Source: Lachnospiraceae bacterium
Lineage (GTDB): Bacteria; Bacillota; Clostridia; Lachnospirales; Lachnospiraceae
Assembly (NCBI GenBank): GCA_019423745.1
Contig: JAHZAV010000037.1
Location: 1 to 20,071 of the forward strand
DNA length: 20,071 bases
Reading direction: 5' to 3'
Shown here: positions 7,174 to 16,267 of the stretch, piece by piece
How positions within the stretch are numbered: the stretch's first letter is position 1
Layout of the letters: the number at the start of each line of letters is the position of its first letter
Made by a program: the position numbers and the translations under genes
The notes under the pieces: generated by a model
Database searches by the model: none
Seen by the model: the letters and a program-made list of their open reading frames with translations, nothing else
Told to the model about the DNA's origin: nothing

Positions 7174-9183
7174 GTGGAGAGTGGTAGATTCGGGGATATC
7201 TTCAAAAGGATGTTAAAAAAGAGATTTTTTATTATAGTATTTTGTTTGTGGGCGTTAATTTCTATTTCTATGTTTTTTGCGTACCGAAATGAATGGGTTC
7301 CCGCTATGGAAAGGCCAAAAGCTATTTTTCAGGGAGGAATCCTTAAAGAAGAGGAAAATGAGCAGTTGCTCGCGTTATCGGAAAATCAAGATGTAAAACA
7401 AACGATTACAATGCCAAGCAATGAGATTACTGGTTTCTCCATTTTTTTAAATGCAGAAGATAGTACAATGCAGGGGAATCTGCATGTTTCACTCCAAAAT
7501 AAAGAAAGTGAAGACACTATTAAATCTTGGAATTATAACTTGGGGGAAATGAAATCAAGAGGATTTTTCTGCTTTTTGTTCCCTGAAGCAATAGAAGTGG
7601 AAAAGGGACAACAGTACGTAATTGTTGTTTCAGTATCAAATATAGGAGAAGTTGTACCTAATATGGTTGTTAGTGCCGTGGGGGATGCAGAAGATGCAGT
7701 TTTAGAAATAAATGGGGAACAGCAAGATAGTATAATACCATTTCAGATTTTTAACGGTAATCACGGAATGTTAAAATATTTCTTTATTGCATTATATATA
7801 GGAATGACGGCATTATTCGTTTGGGTGTGTTTTATGTATATAAAACACATCAAAGCAGAATGGTCATTTGTTGGGTTAGCACTCTGTATGGGAATTATTT
7901 ATCTTTTTGTTATTCCCCCATTTGTTTCTCCAGATGAAGGTCTTCATTTTTTGACAGTTTATGAGAAAAGCGAGAGATTTTTAGGTAGATCAGTAATGAA
8001 CAGTGAAGGAAAGGTGGTTTTACCTTCTGATGCTTTGTGGGGAGGAGATAAATGTCAGGCAACAGCTGATACATATCTTCAGTATATGGAAGGGGCTTTG
8101 GGACATTCGGAGAGTGTTGATGAAGAGGTCGTGACGAGGGCTCCTATTACAGAAAGTCTGCATCCAGGATATTTTCCGCAGATAGCAGGTGTGATGCTAG
8201 CAGAAAGCTTGTCGCTTAATTATGAACAACTTTTGTTACTGGGCAGGTTATTTGCGTTATTTTGGTACTGTTTTATCATGTTCTGGGCTGTCAAATTAAT
8301 GCCATATGGGAAGACATTTTTGACAATCGTTGGTCTACTACCGATGACTATGCAGCAAGTTGTTTCTTATAATTATGATTCAGTCTTAATTGGAATAAGT
8401 TTCTTTTTAATTGCTTATTTACTCAATTTTATTTTGAAAGAAAGACCTATTAAATGGTTCGATTGGCTCTTGCTTGGAGCAATAGCAATAACGATAGCGT
8501 CGATTAAATTAGTTTATTTGCCCATATTTGTTTTGGCTTTTGCAATTCCACAGTACAAGTTTGGTGGAGGAAAAAAGAAAGTTTTGGGAGGTCTGTGGAT
8601 TTCGGTAATAAGCATAGTAACTATAGCAGTGACACGACTAGCTACAATCAGTTCGTATACGGTAGAAGCAGGAGAACAAGTAGCAGGAGCAGTAGAAAAG
8701 ATGTCAATATCATATTGTTTACATCATATTAAATGGACAATATTTGTGATTTATAGGACTTTTGAAAGAGAATTTGATCATTATTTATCAGAAATGATAG
8801 CTTCTCCGTTAGGATGGTTGGAAGTGGATATTCCTAATATAATTATATTAGGATTTATAATTGTTATATTGCTAAGCGTTGTGCGAGAACAAAATGTTAA
8901 GAGAAGGATTGGAGGAGCGGTGCAAATAAATGCAGTTTTCATTGTTTTAGCTACAATCGCTTTGATAATGGTGGCTACATTAAATTGGACACCGGTAGAT
9001 TCAGCAGTAATAATAGGTATACAGGGCAGATACTTTTTACCAGTTTTGCCGTTGGCATTACTTGTACTTGAAAATAATGCATTAATTCTACAGAAAAAAA
9101 TAGATCATTATTTGATTTTGTTTGCGGTATATTTACAATGTATGACCATATACTTTTTCACATTGACTGCAATCAGTAGATGA
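7174..9183 (+). CDS. DUF2142 polytopic membrane protein, probable GT-C-type glycosyltransferase
   Basis: A 669-residue membrane protein. TM1 lies near residues 17-36, then an outer domain of about 150 residues (40-195), then about ten helices. The segment VIPPFVSPDEGLHF (246-259) is the DUF2142 signature and puts an acidic pair (D254, E255) at the start of an outer loop, as in GT-C transferases that use lipid-linked sugars. Its place directly after the GacI/GacJ-like pair suggests it uses their lipid-phosphate sugar to decorate the polymer outside the membrane, like GacL, though sequence kinship to GacL is not claimed. GTG start with GGAGG seven bases upstream. Catalysis for this family is inferred, not shown. 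Confidence 0.8.
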   Translation: MESGRFGDIFKRMLKKRFFIIVFCLWALISISMFFAYRNEWVPAMERPKAIFQGGILKEEENEQLLALSENQDVKQTITMPSNEITGFSIFLNAEDSTMQGNLHVSLQNKESEDTIKSWNYNLGEMKSRGFFCFLFPEAIEVEKGQQYVIVVSVSNIGEVVPNMVVSAVGDAEDAVLEINGEQQDSIIPFQIFNGNHGMLKYFFIALYIGMTALFVWVCFMYIKHIKAEWSFVGLALCMGIIYLFVIPPFVSPDEGLHFLTVYEKSERFLGRSVMNSEGKVVLPSDALWGGDKCQATADTYLQYMEGALGHSESVDEEVVTRAPITESLHPGYFPQIAGVMLAESLSLNYEQLLLLGRLFALFWYCFIMFWAVKLMPYGKTFLTIVGLLPMTMQQVVSYNYDSVLIGISFFLIAYLLNFILKERPIKWFDWLLLGAIAITIASIKLVYLPIFVLAFAIPQYKFGGGKKKVLGGLWISVISIVTIAVTRLATISSYTVEAGEQVAGAVEKMSISYCLHHIKWTIFVIYRTFEREFDHYLSEMIASPLGWLEVDIPNIIILGFIIVILLSVVREQNVKRRIGGAVQINAVFIVLATIALIMVATLNWTPVDSAVIIGIQGRYFLPVLPLALLVLENNALILQKKIDHYLILFAVYLQCMTIYFFTLTAISR

Positions 9184-9204
9184 TAAGAATAAGGGAGAGT
9201 TAAA

Positions 9205-11652
9205 ATGATAAATTCATTTGTTATAGATGGTTGCCGATTTCATGCAAAAAACAAAAATAAATATTTAGTAAAGGGATGGTTTGCAGATGAGTCTCAAGTA
9301 GATAAGCATAGAATAGAAGTCTGGCTCGATGAAGAAAAACTAGAGTATACAATAGAAAAGAAAATTAATACAGGCATAGCGCTGTTTCCAGAGCAAGAGG
9401 GAAATGTACCGGTATGGATTTATTCTATTTGGATTACGTTGCCAGACAACATTGAAAATGCAAAAGAATTAAAAGTTGTAGATTTTTTTCAAGGGAAGGA
9501 AGAGACTGTATATAAAATTGTGGGTTCGAAATTAAAAAAAAGACAGAACCGATTGGAGAAATTTATAGAAGGAGGACGCATTACCGAAGACGGATTTAAA
9601 ATTCGAGGGTGGTGTATACAACTTAACAAAGTAAAAATAAAGGTTTATAACGAAAAGAAGAAAGAGATACCGGTCGAAATAAAACGGAGGAAAAGAGCAG
9701 ATACATTGTTTCAGTTTCCGGAATGTAGAGAATCGGAAATATTTTGTTTTGAAATTCGTTATAAAGGTGAGATTCCGAAGAGTGTAACGGTTTATTTGGA
9801 AGAGGGAGAGAAAAAAGGAAATTACAGCGTAATTCTTAAGCCTTCCACAACAAAAAAGAAAATTGAGAAGGCAAAAGAATGTGGACGGAAAGTCTATCGG
9901 TATACAAAGGATTTTGGTTTGACGGATATGATGGAACGTGCAATTGTTAAGTTGCAAAGAAAAGATTTAGAACTCTATTATTATTGGAGAAAACAACGGA
10001 ATGTGACTAGGAAAGAATTAAGGGAACAGAAAAATACAGTTTTTTTAGTGCAGCCTAAGATATCTATAGTGGTACCGCTATACAAAACGTCGAAATATTA
10101 CTTGAAAAAAATGATTGCATCTGTGGAACAGCAGAGTTATTCTAATTGGGAGCTTTGTCTTTCTGATGGAAGTGGTAAGGATTCGCCTTTGAAGGATATT
10201 TTAAACTATTATGAAGATAAGGATTCAAGAATAAAAGTAGTTCGTAACGCAACAGCACTTCAAATATCAGATAATACTAATAGAGCACTAGAGGTTGTAA
10301 CAGGTGACTGGATTGCATTCATGGATCATGATGATGAATTAACACCTGATGCTCTTTATGAGTGTGTAAAAGTAATTAATGAAGATTCGGAAGTCGATAT
10401 GATATATTCAGATGAGGATAAGATATCCATGGATGGCAAGGAGTTTTTTCAACCTCATTTTAAATCAGACTTTAATATTGATATGCTGAGAGGAACAAAC
10501 TATTTTTGTCATTTGACAATAGTTAAAAAAGATCTGTATCAGCAGGTGGGGAATCTTCGTAGTGAATTTGATGGTGCACAGGATTACGATTTTGTTTTAC
10601 GGTGTGTAGAACATGCTAAAAAAGTGAAACATATTGCGAAAGTGTTGTATCATTGGCGAGCACATAAAGATTCGACGGCTGAAAATCCGGAAAGTAAGTT
10701 ATATGCATTTAAAGCTGGGGAAAGAGCAGTGCAAGCGCATTATGACCGCATCGGTATTAGGGCTAAGGTATCATCTACGAAATATCTTGGAATTTATAAA
10801 AGTAAGTATGAGTTTGATGACAGACCTTTAGTTTCTATTATTATTCCAAATAAAGATCATATTGAAGATTTGGATAAGTGTATTTCTGCTTTAGAAAAAA
10901 AATCAACTTATAAAAATGTAGAATATATTATTGTTGAAAATAATAGTGAAAAAGAAGAAACTTTTAGTTATTATAAAACTTTGCAGCAAAAGAATCCAAA
11001 AGTGCAGGTTGTAGTATGGGATGGATTATTTAATTACTCTGCTATTAATAACTATGGCGTTACATTTGCAAAAGGCGATTTTTATTTATTTTTAAACAAT
11101 GACACTGAAATTATAAACGATGATTGTATTGAAGAACTTTTGGGATATTGCCTGCGCTCTGATGTTGGAGCAGTTGGTGCTAGATTGTTTTATGAGGATG
11201 GGACAATTCAACATGCAGGTGTTATCGTTGGAATGCAGGGAGTTGCTGGACACGAGTCTGCCGGTGAGCCCCACGAATCTCCAGGTTATTTTGGACGAGC
11301 AATTATTGCCCATGATTGTAGTGCAGTAACAGCAGCTTGCATTATGGTGAAGAAGCAGGTGTTTGAAAAAGTTGGGGGATTTGATCCTGAACTTGCAGTC
11401 GCATTTAATGACATTGATTTTTGTTTGAAAGTGAGAGAGGCAGGATACTTAATCGTGTATAATCCTTATGCTGAATTATATCATTACGAATCAAAATCAA
11501 GAGGACAAGAAGATACAGAGGAGAAGATCCGCCGTTTTCAAAAGGAGATTGAAATTTTCCATGAAAAATGGTATAATTTTTTGCTGAAAGGCGATCCGTA
11601 TTATAACTTAAACCTGACATTGACAGAAACAAACTTCGGATTACGTCTTTAA
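9205..11652 (+). CDS. Two-domain GT2 glycosyltransferase with N-terminal beta modules (rhamnan-type)
   Basis: An 815-residue protein with two GT2 domains. Residues 1-110 and 115-215 look like two related beta-rich modules, each with a GW motif (VKGWF 22-26; IRGWC 133-137). GT domain 1 (about 285-500) has SDGS (320-323), DHDDE (374-378) and HWRAH (483-487), so it appears active. GT domain 2 (about 540-780) has VENNS (577-581), NNDTE (631-635) and FNDIDFC (734-740). Such tandem GT2 proteins extend rhamnose-containing chains in Gram-positive polysaccharides and O-antigens. It precedes the ABC exporter genes. ATG with AGGGAGAG ahead. A paralogue follows at 13829. Linkage and donor are inferred only. 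Confidence 0.86.
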   Translation: MINSFVIDGCRFHAKNKNKYLVKGWFADESQVDKHRIEVWLDEEKLEYTIEKKINTGIALFPEQEGNVPVWIYSIWITLPDNIENAKELKVVDFFQGKEETVYKIVGSKLKKRQNRLEKFIEGGRITEDGFKIRGWCIQLNKVKIKVYNEKKKEIPVEIKRRKRADTLFQFPECRESEIFCFEIRYKGEIPKSVTVYLEEGEKKGNYSVILKPSTTKKKIEKAKECGRKVYRYTKDFGLTDMMERAIVKLQRKDLELYYYWRKQRNVTRKELREQKNTVFLVQPKISIVVPLYKTSKYYLKKMIASVEQQSYSNWELCLSDGSGKDSPLKDILNYYEDKDSRIKVVRNATALQISDNTNRALEVVTGDWIAFMDHDDELTPDALYECVKVINEDSEVDMIYSDEDKISMDGKEFFQPHFKSDFNIDMLRGTNYFCHLTIVKKDLYQQVGNLRSEFDGAQDYDFVLRCVEHAKKVKHIAKVLYHWRAHKDSTAENPESKLYAFKAGERAVQAHYDRIGIRAKVSSTKYLGIYKSKYEFDDRPLVSIIIPNKDHIEDLDKCISALEKKSTYKNVEYIIVENNSEKEETFSYYKTLQQKNPKVQVVVWDGLFNYSAINNYGVTFAKGDFYLFLNNDTEIINDDCIEELLGYCLRSDVGAVGARLFYEDGTIQHAGVIVGMQGVAGHESAGEPHESPGYFGRAIIAHDCSAVTAACIMVKKQVFEKVGGFDPELAVAFNDIDFCLKVREAGYLIVYNPYAELYHYESKSRGQEDTEEKIRRFQKEIEIFHEKWYNFLLKGDPYYNLNLTLTETNFGLRL

Positions 11653-11682
11653 CGAGAAGGCATAGTTTATGGAGGACATATA

Positions 11683-12459
11683 GTGTCAACATATATACAA
11701 AATTTTAAAAAATACCAGCCATTATTAAATGAATTGATAGCTAGAGATATAAAGACAAAATACAGGCGTTCATTGTTGGGAGTGTTGTGGACAATTTTAA
11801 ATCCATTACTGATGATGATTGTGTTATCAGTAGTGTTTTCAAATTTATTCCGTTTTGATATTGAATACTTTCCAGTTTATTTATTAAGTGGACAACTCAT
11901 ATTTAACTTTTTTTCGGAGTCCACTACTAATGCGATGTCTGCAATAATCGCAAATGGACCTTTGATTCGTAAAATATATGTTCCAAAGTATATGTTTGTT
12001 TTGTCACGTATTTTTTCCAGTACGATTAATTTATTGGCCTCCTTTACAGCATTGATTTGTGTGATACTGGTAATGCGGGTGAGATTACATTTTACAGTGT
12101 TATTATCAGTGATTCCCTTATTTTTGATTGTGTTGTTTTCATTGGGGACAGGTTTAATTTTAGCAGCAGTGACGGTGAAGTTTAGAGATGTTATGCATTT
12201 ATACTCGGTTTTTACAACCGCTTTGATGTATTTAACGCCGGTTATTTATCCAATGTCCATTTTGCCGTCTTGGTTGGAGAAGATTGTTCTACTCAATCCG
12301 ATCACAAATATTTTGATAATGTTTCGCGATTTTATGATTTACGGGACATTTCCATCCGTGTTTTCTGTAATTGTAGGATTCGGAGAAGTAGTTATTATTT
12401 TGTTTTTAGGTGTTTGGCTTTTTTATAAGAATCAGGATGAATTTATTTTGCATATATAG
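11683..12459 (+). CDS. Polysaccharide ABC transporter permease (TagG/Wzm type)
   Basis: A 258-residue ABC-2 type membrane protein with about six hydrophobic segments. The N-terminal KYQPLLNELIARDIKTKYRR is the interfacial helix typical of polysaccharide exporters, followed by SLLGVLWTILNPLLMMIV. The later LTPVIYPMSILP and LNPITNILIMFRD segments are also family-typical. It forms the channel that moves the lipid-linked polymer from the cytoplasm across the membrane, paired with the ATPase gene 13 bp downstream. GTG start with GGAGG about seven bases before it. Symbols such as wzm, tagG or rgpC would all be guesses. Confidence 0.93.
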   Translation: MSTYIQNFKKYQPLLNELIARDIKTKYRRSLLGVLWTILNPLLMMIVLSVVFSNLFRFDIEYFPVYLLSGQLIFNFFSESTTNAMSAIIANGPLIRKIYVPKYMFVLSRIFSSTINLLASFTALICVILVMRVRLHFTVLLSVIPLFLIVLFSLGTGLILAAVTVKFRDVMHLYSVFTTALMYLTPVIYPMSILPSWLEKIVLLNPITNILIMFRDFMIYGTFPSVFSVIVGFGEVVIILFLGVWLFYKNQDEFILHI

Positions 12460-12472
12460 GAAAGGAATAGCG

Positions 12473-13207
12473 ATGGATCATCAGGATATTATCTGCGTGG
12501 ATCATGTATCGATGCGGTTTAGTCTGGCTTCAGAAAAAGTAGATAGTTTCAAAGAGTATTTTATAAAAACTTTAAAAAAGCAGTTGTCTTATGACGAGTT
12601 TTGGGCATTGTCAGATGTTTCTTTTTCTATCAAAAAAGGGGATGCCTTGGGATTAATTGGTTTAAATGGAAGTGGAAAAAGTACAATGCTTAAAGTGATT
12701 GCCGGAGTGTTAAAACCAACCAAAGGAAGTGTTGCTGTTAGAGGAAATGTTGCCCCTTTGATTGAGCTGGGAGCAGGGTTCGATATGGATTTGACAGCCT
12801 CGGAAAATATATTTTTGAATGGTGCTTTACTTGGACGTTCTCACGAGGAAATGGAAAAACATTATTATGACATTGTAGATTTTTCAGAATTGCATAATTT
12901 TATGAATGTTCCTGTGAAAAATTTTTCATCAGGAATGGTATCAAGACTTGCATTTGCAATTGCAACAATAGGTACACCAGATATTTTGATTGTGGATGAA
13001 GTGTTATCTGTTGGTGATTTTCGTTTTCAGGAAAAGTGTCAGGCTAGAATTCAGCAGATGTTGGATTGTGGGACGACCTTGCTTTTTGTGTCGCATAGTA
13101 TTGAACAGGTAAAAAGCCTTTGCAATAAAATTGTATGGCTGGAAAAAGGACGTGTTAAGATGTTTGGAGAAGCTGAAGAGGTAGCAAGTATATACAGTAC
13201 ATCATAA
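12473..13207 (+). CDS. Polysaccharide ABC transporter ATP-binding protein (TagH/Wzt type)
   Basis: A 244-residue ATPase that powers polymer export with the adjacent permease. Motifs: Walker A GLNGSGKST (63-71), signature NFSSGM (150-155), Walker B ILIVDE (171-176), switch histidine in SHS (H208). The stretch LIELGAGFDMDLTASENI (97-114) is typical of the polysaccharide/teichoic acid exporter subfamily. The ATG at 12473 is chosen because AGGAAAGGAATAGCG precedes it; the frame runs 63 bp further into the permease gene without a ribosome site. The protein ends at the nucleotide-binding domain, lacking the C-terminal sugar-binding domain of Wzt proteins that read capped chains. Confidence 0.94.
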   Translation: MDHQDIICVDHVSMRFSLASEKVDSFKEYFIKTLKKQLSYDEFWALSDVSFSIKKGDALGLIGLNGSGKSTMLKVIAGVLKPTKGSVAVRGNVAPLIELGAGFDMDLTASENIFLNGALLGRSHEEMEKHYYDIVDFSELHNFMNVPVKNFSSGMVSRLAFAIATIGTPDILIVDEVLSVGDFRFQEKCQARIQQMLDCGTTLLFVSHSIEQVKSLCNKIVWLEKGRVKMFGEAEEVASIYSTS

Positions 13208-13230
13208 ACGTTGGGTGGGAGCATAGAAGT

Positions 13231-13800
13231 ATGAAGAAAAAAGTTGTATTCGTTTTGGCAATCATTCTTTTGTTAGTAGTGGCAAGAGTCTATGCAGTAA
13301 TTGACCGAACAACTGATATTTATAATAGTCAAATTGAAAGTAGTGATTATGTAGCGGTAGGGCTGACAGAAAATAAGATTGTAGAACAGAAGTTTAAATC
13401 TGTAGAAGACTATTTAGATGGAATGAGTATAAAGTTGGATGTATCAGGGAATCCTGGCTCAGTGACCTTAGAGTATACTCTGATTGAGGCAGAAAGCCAG
13501 AAAGAAGTTGCACAGGGAGAAATGTCTTTAGAAGATGTTCGATCGGGGAAATTTTTCCCGCTTGAGTTTGAACGTGTAAATGAAAGTAAAGGAAAAACTT
13601 ATATTTTTAAAATAACGGTCAAAGAATGTGATGAAAATAGTGTGGTATCCGTTTATTATGCAAATGATATTCTTGTTGCACGGACTTTGCGGCACGGATT
13701 TGATTTAGAAACTTTCATAATAACAGTATGTTTTATGGCTTATGTTCTAGTGTTTATGAAGTGGCTTTCTAAATTGTTCAATCAGGGTAATCGAATGTGA
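13231..13800 (+). CDS. Two-TM protein with outer beta-rich domain resembling the DUF2142 ectodomain
   Basis: I do not recognise a named family. The 189-residue protein has an N-terminal helix (about 4-23), an outer domain (25-158) and a second helix (about 161-178) with a short basic tail. The outer domain follows the same pattern as residues 40-195 of the DUF2142 protein in this operon: a V-x-Q-x-F/I motif (51-55 here), DGMSIKLD versus TGFSIFLN, a region of alternating strands, a GKFFPLEF versus GFFCFLFP motif, and SKGKTYIFKI versus EKGQQYVIVV. It looks like the ectodomain without the catalytic helices. It sits between the ABC ATPase and the second tandem GT2. A role in binding or presenting the polymer outside is possible but is inference. 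Confidence 0.75.
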   Translation: MKKKVVFVLAIILLLVVARVYAVIDRTTDIYNSQIESSDYVAVGLTENKIVEQKFKSVEDYLDGMSIKLDVSGNPGSVTLEYTLIEAESQKEVAQGEMSLEDVRSGKFFPLEFERVNESKGKTYIFKITVKECDENSVVSVYYANDILVARTLRHGFDLETFIITVCFMAYVLVFMKWLSKLFNQGNRM

Positions 13801-13828
13801 AAGAAGAGCGTGGAAGAAGGAGCTGAAG

Positions 13829-16168
13829 ATGAAGAATAGGTTTATTGTAACTTCATATAGATTTCATGTAAATGACCAATATCAAATGATGATTACCGGC
13901 TATTTTCGAGAAAATCAGAAAGGGAAAAATGAACTTGGTGTTTTTCTTGGAGAAAAAAAACTTATCAGTAGAATTGAAGAACAGGAGTTTTTGAGTGGTT
14001 CCATGCGTAACAGCTCAGGTGTTCCAATGACAAAACAGTATTATTTGTGGATTGCATTGCCTGAAAGTTGGAAGAAGTCAAGAGAGCTGCGTATTATTCA
14101 GTCGGGAGAAGAAGGTGAAAGACAGATATATCGTCTTTCTGTAAGTAAAATAGTAAAAAAAATACAACAATTGCCTTGTGCTATCGATAAGATGGAGATA
14201 GAGCAAGGCTGTTTTTGGGTACGGGGATGGTATGTTAGCGCAACTCCAGTAAACATGCAGTTTTTAGATCAAAATAAAAGAAACTTAGATATGCATGTGG
14301 AAAAAATTTGTAGGCCAGATATTTGTAAAATTTTCCCAGAAAGCAGGGAAGAAGTGATAGGGTTTATTGCCACATATAAAGGGGTAATACCACAGAAGAT
14401 GTTTGTTCAAATATTTTCCCATGAAAAGGCAGGAAAGTTGACATGTACAATTCAACCTTCGAAAATAGAAAAGAGTTTTTCAGCTAGTGTGCGCGTGATT
14501 CAAAAAGCAAGGAACTATTATCAGAAAAATGGCATGCAGGCAGTAGTAAAGCGGTTATGGGATAAAATGACACAGCGAACAGAAATATCTTATAGAGAGT
14601 GGTATCGTAGGAATCGACCTTCAAATAGAAATCTGAATATACAAAGAAACACAGAATTTTCATATTCACCATTGATTTCAATATGTATCACTATGGATAG
14701 AGAATCGCAGGTTGATCTTCAAGAAACAAGAAAATCTTTAAAAAAGCAATCCTATACAAAATGGGAGGAAGTTTTAGTTGAAACGAATAGCAGTGAAAAG
14801 GAAGAAGTACATCGTGGGGACTGGATTGCATACGTTAATGCAGGTGATGTCCTTAGTCCCGATGCGTTATATGAGTGTGTAAAGTTAATAAATAGATATC
14901 CACGCGCTGAATTAGTGTATAGTGATGAAGATATGATTGATTTCCGAGGAAAAGAGCATAGCCTGCCTAATTTCAAACCGGATTATAACAGAGACATGCT
15001 TTACAGCATGAATTATATTGGTGATTTTTTTCTTATAAAAACAGAGTTGATTCAAAAAGTAGGAAAGATGAATTATGCACTGAAAAGTGCGCAGAAGTAT
15101 GATTATTTATTGAGATGTATTGAAAAGACGGGTGAGGTTTTTCATGTTCCTAGAGTGCTTTATTCCAAAAGAGAAACGTTACAAATTAATCAAGATTATC
15201 ATATGAAATTAGAACAAAGAATACTTCAGGAACATTATAATAGAATAGGTTTATGTGCGACAGTAATGGGAACTAAATTTTCGAGGGTTTATCGTTCGAA
15301 ATATCAATTTCCATATAAGCCTCTTGTTTCAGTTATCATTCCTAACAAAGATCATATTAAAGATTTAGATAAATGCATAAGATCGCTATTTGAGGTGAAT
15401 TTATATCAAAATATAGAATGTATTGTGGTGGAAAATAATAGTAATCAGGATAGTACATTTGCCTATTACAGGGAAATAGTAAAGGAATTCCCTCAAATTA
15501 AGGTGGTATATTGGGATGGTATAGGGTTTAACTATCCTGCAATTAATATGCATGGAGTAGCACAATCAAATGGAGAGTATCTGCTATTTTTAAATAATGA
15601 TACGGAAATCATGAATGCTGATTGTGTGGAAGAATTGCTAGGCTATTGTATGAGAGAAGATGTTGGGGCTGTAGGGGCAAGACTCCATTACGAAGATGGA
15701 AGCATTCAACATGCTGGAGTTGTAGTAGGATTGGGAGGTGTGGCGGCACATGCTTTTGTTGATGCAGCCGAAGATGATCCGGGTTATCAAAAGCGTATCG
15801 TGGCGGCACAGGATTATAGTGCAGTAACTGCGGCTTGTATGATGGTAAAAAGAAATGTCTTCGAATTAGTAAAGGGATTTGATACTAATTATGCGGTGGC
15901 TTTTAATGATGTTGATCTGTGTTTAAAGATCCGAGAAGCAGGATATTTGGTGGTTTATAATCCTTATGCAGAGCTTATGCATTATGAATCAAGGTCTAGA
16001 GGGTACGAGGATACTCCTGAAAAAATAGAACGATTTCAGTCTGAAATACAGAGATTTCATAAACGATGGGCAGAAATATTAGAAAAGGGAGACCCATATT
16101 ATAACCCCAATTTGACTTTAGATAAAACAGATTTTAGTTTAAGTGTAGTATCAAGAGTGAAAGATTAA
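13829..16168 (+). CDS. Paralogous two-domain GT2 with a degenerate first catalytic domain
   Basis: A 779-residue paralogue of the 815-residue GT2 upstream, sharing the whole layout: two N-terminal beta modules (ITGYF 22-26; VRGWY 131-135; RPDICKIFP 162-170), GT domain 1 (about 280-465) and GT domain 2 (about 498-745). Domain 2 keeps VENNS (534-538), NNDTE (589-593) and FNDVDLC. Domain 1 does not: SDGS is VETNS (317-321), about 34 residues are missing after it, DHDDE is NAGDV (337-341) and HWRAH is SKRET (446-450). Domain 1 is probably non-catalytic and domain 2 active. The reading frame is intact, so this is not simple decay. Ribosome site AAGGAG seven bases before ATG. It ends the tight operon. 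Confidence 0.85.
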   Translation: MKNRFIVTSYRFHVNDQYQMMITGYFRENQKGKNELGVFLGEKKLISRIEEQEFLSGSMRNSSGVPMTKQYYLWIALPESWKKSRELRIIQSGEEGERQIYRLSVSKIVKKIQQLPCAIDKMEIEQGCFWVRGWYVSATPVNMQFLDQNKRNLDMHVEKICRPDICKIFPESREEVIGFIATYKGVIPQKMFVQIFSHEKAGKLTCTIQPSKIEKSFSASVRVIQKARNYYQKNGMQAVVKRLWDKMTQRTEISYREWYRRNRPSNRNLNIQRNTEFSYSPLISICITMDRESQVDLQETRKSLKKQSYTKWEEVLVETNSSEKEEVHRGDWIAYVNAGDVLSPDALYECVKLINRYPRAELVYSDEDMIDFRGKEHSLPNFKPDYNRDMLYSMNYIGDFFLIKTELIQKVGKMNYALKSAQKYDYLLRCIEKTGEVFHVPRVLYSKRETLQINQDYHMKLEQRILQEHYNRIGLCATVMGTKFSRVYRSKYQFPYKPLVSVIIPNKDHIKDLDKCIRSLFEVNLYQNIECIVVENNSNQDSTFAYYREIVKEFPQIKVVYWDGIGFNYPAINMHGVAQSNGEYLLFLNNDTEIMNADCVEELLGYCMREDVGAVGARLHYEDGSIQHAGVVVGLGGVAAHAFVDAAEDDPGYQKRIVAAQDYSAVTAACMMVKRNVFELVKGFDTNYAVAFNDVDLCLKIREAGYLVVYNPYAELMHYESRSRGYEDTPEKIERFQSEIQRFHKRWAEILEKGDPYYNPNLTLDKTDFSLSVVSRVKD

Positions 16169-16267
16169 ATCTATTTACAGGGAGTTCTATTGGGAGCAGT
16201 TCTCTGTTAGGTAAACAGGAAAAGGTATAATTAATAGAGTATGGTTACTCCGTAAGATTTTGAAAGA

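Noticed and set aside
9532..9957. 141-codon minus-strand frame
   Set aside because: Antisense to the N-terminal modules of the tandem GT2; Phe- and Cys-rich composition is a by-product of A-rich coding sequence.
16178..16206. Hairpin after the second tandem GT2 as operon terminator
   Set aside because: The nine-pair stem contains three G-T wobbles and is not followed by a T-run, so termination there is not supported.
16226..16231. Second TATAAT ahead of the MerR-methyltransferase gene
   Set aside because: No acceptable -35 at 16-19 bp and no extended -10 bases.
16245..16255. TTAC-TCC-GTAA dyad as a MerR autoregulatory operator
   Set aside because: Only 4-bp arms, and its centre lies about 18 bp before the -10 instead of in the middle of a 19-bp spacer.
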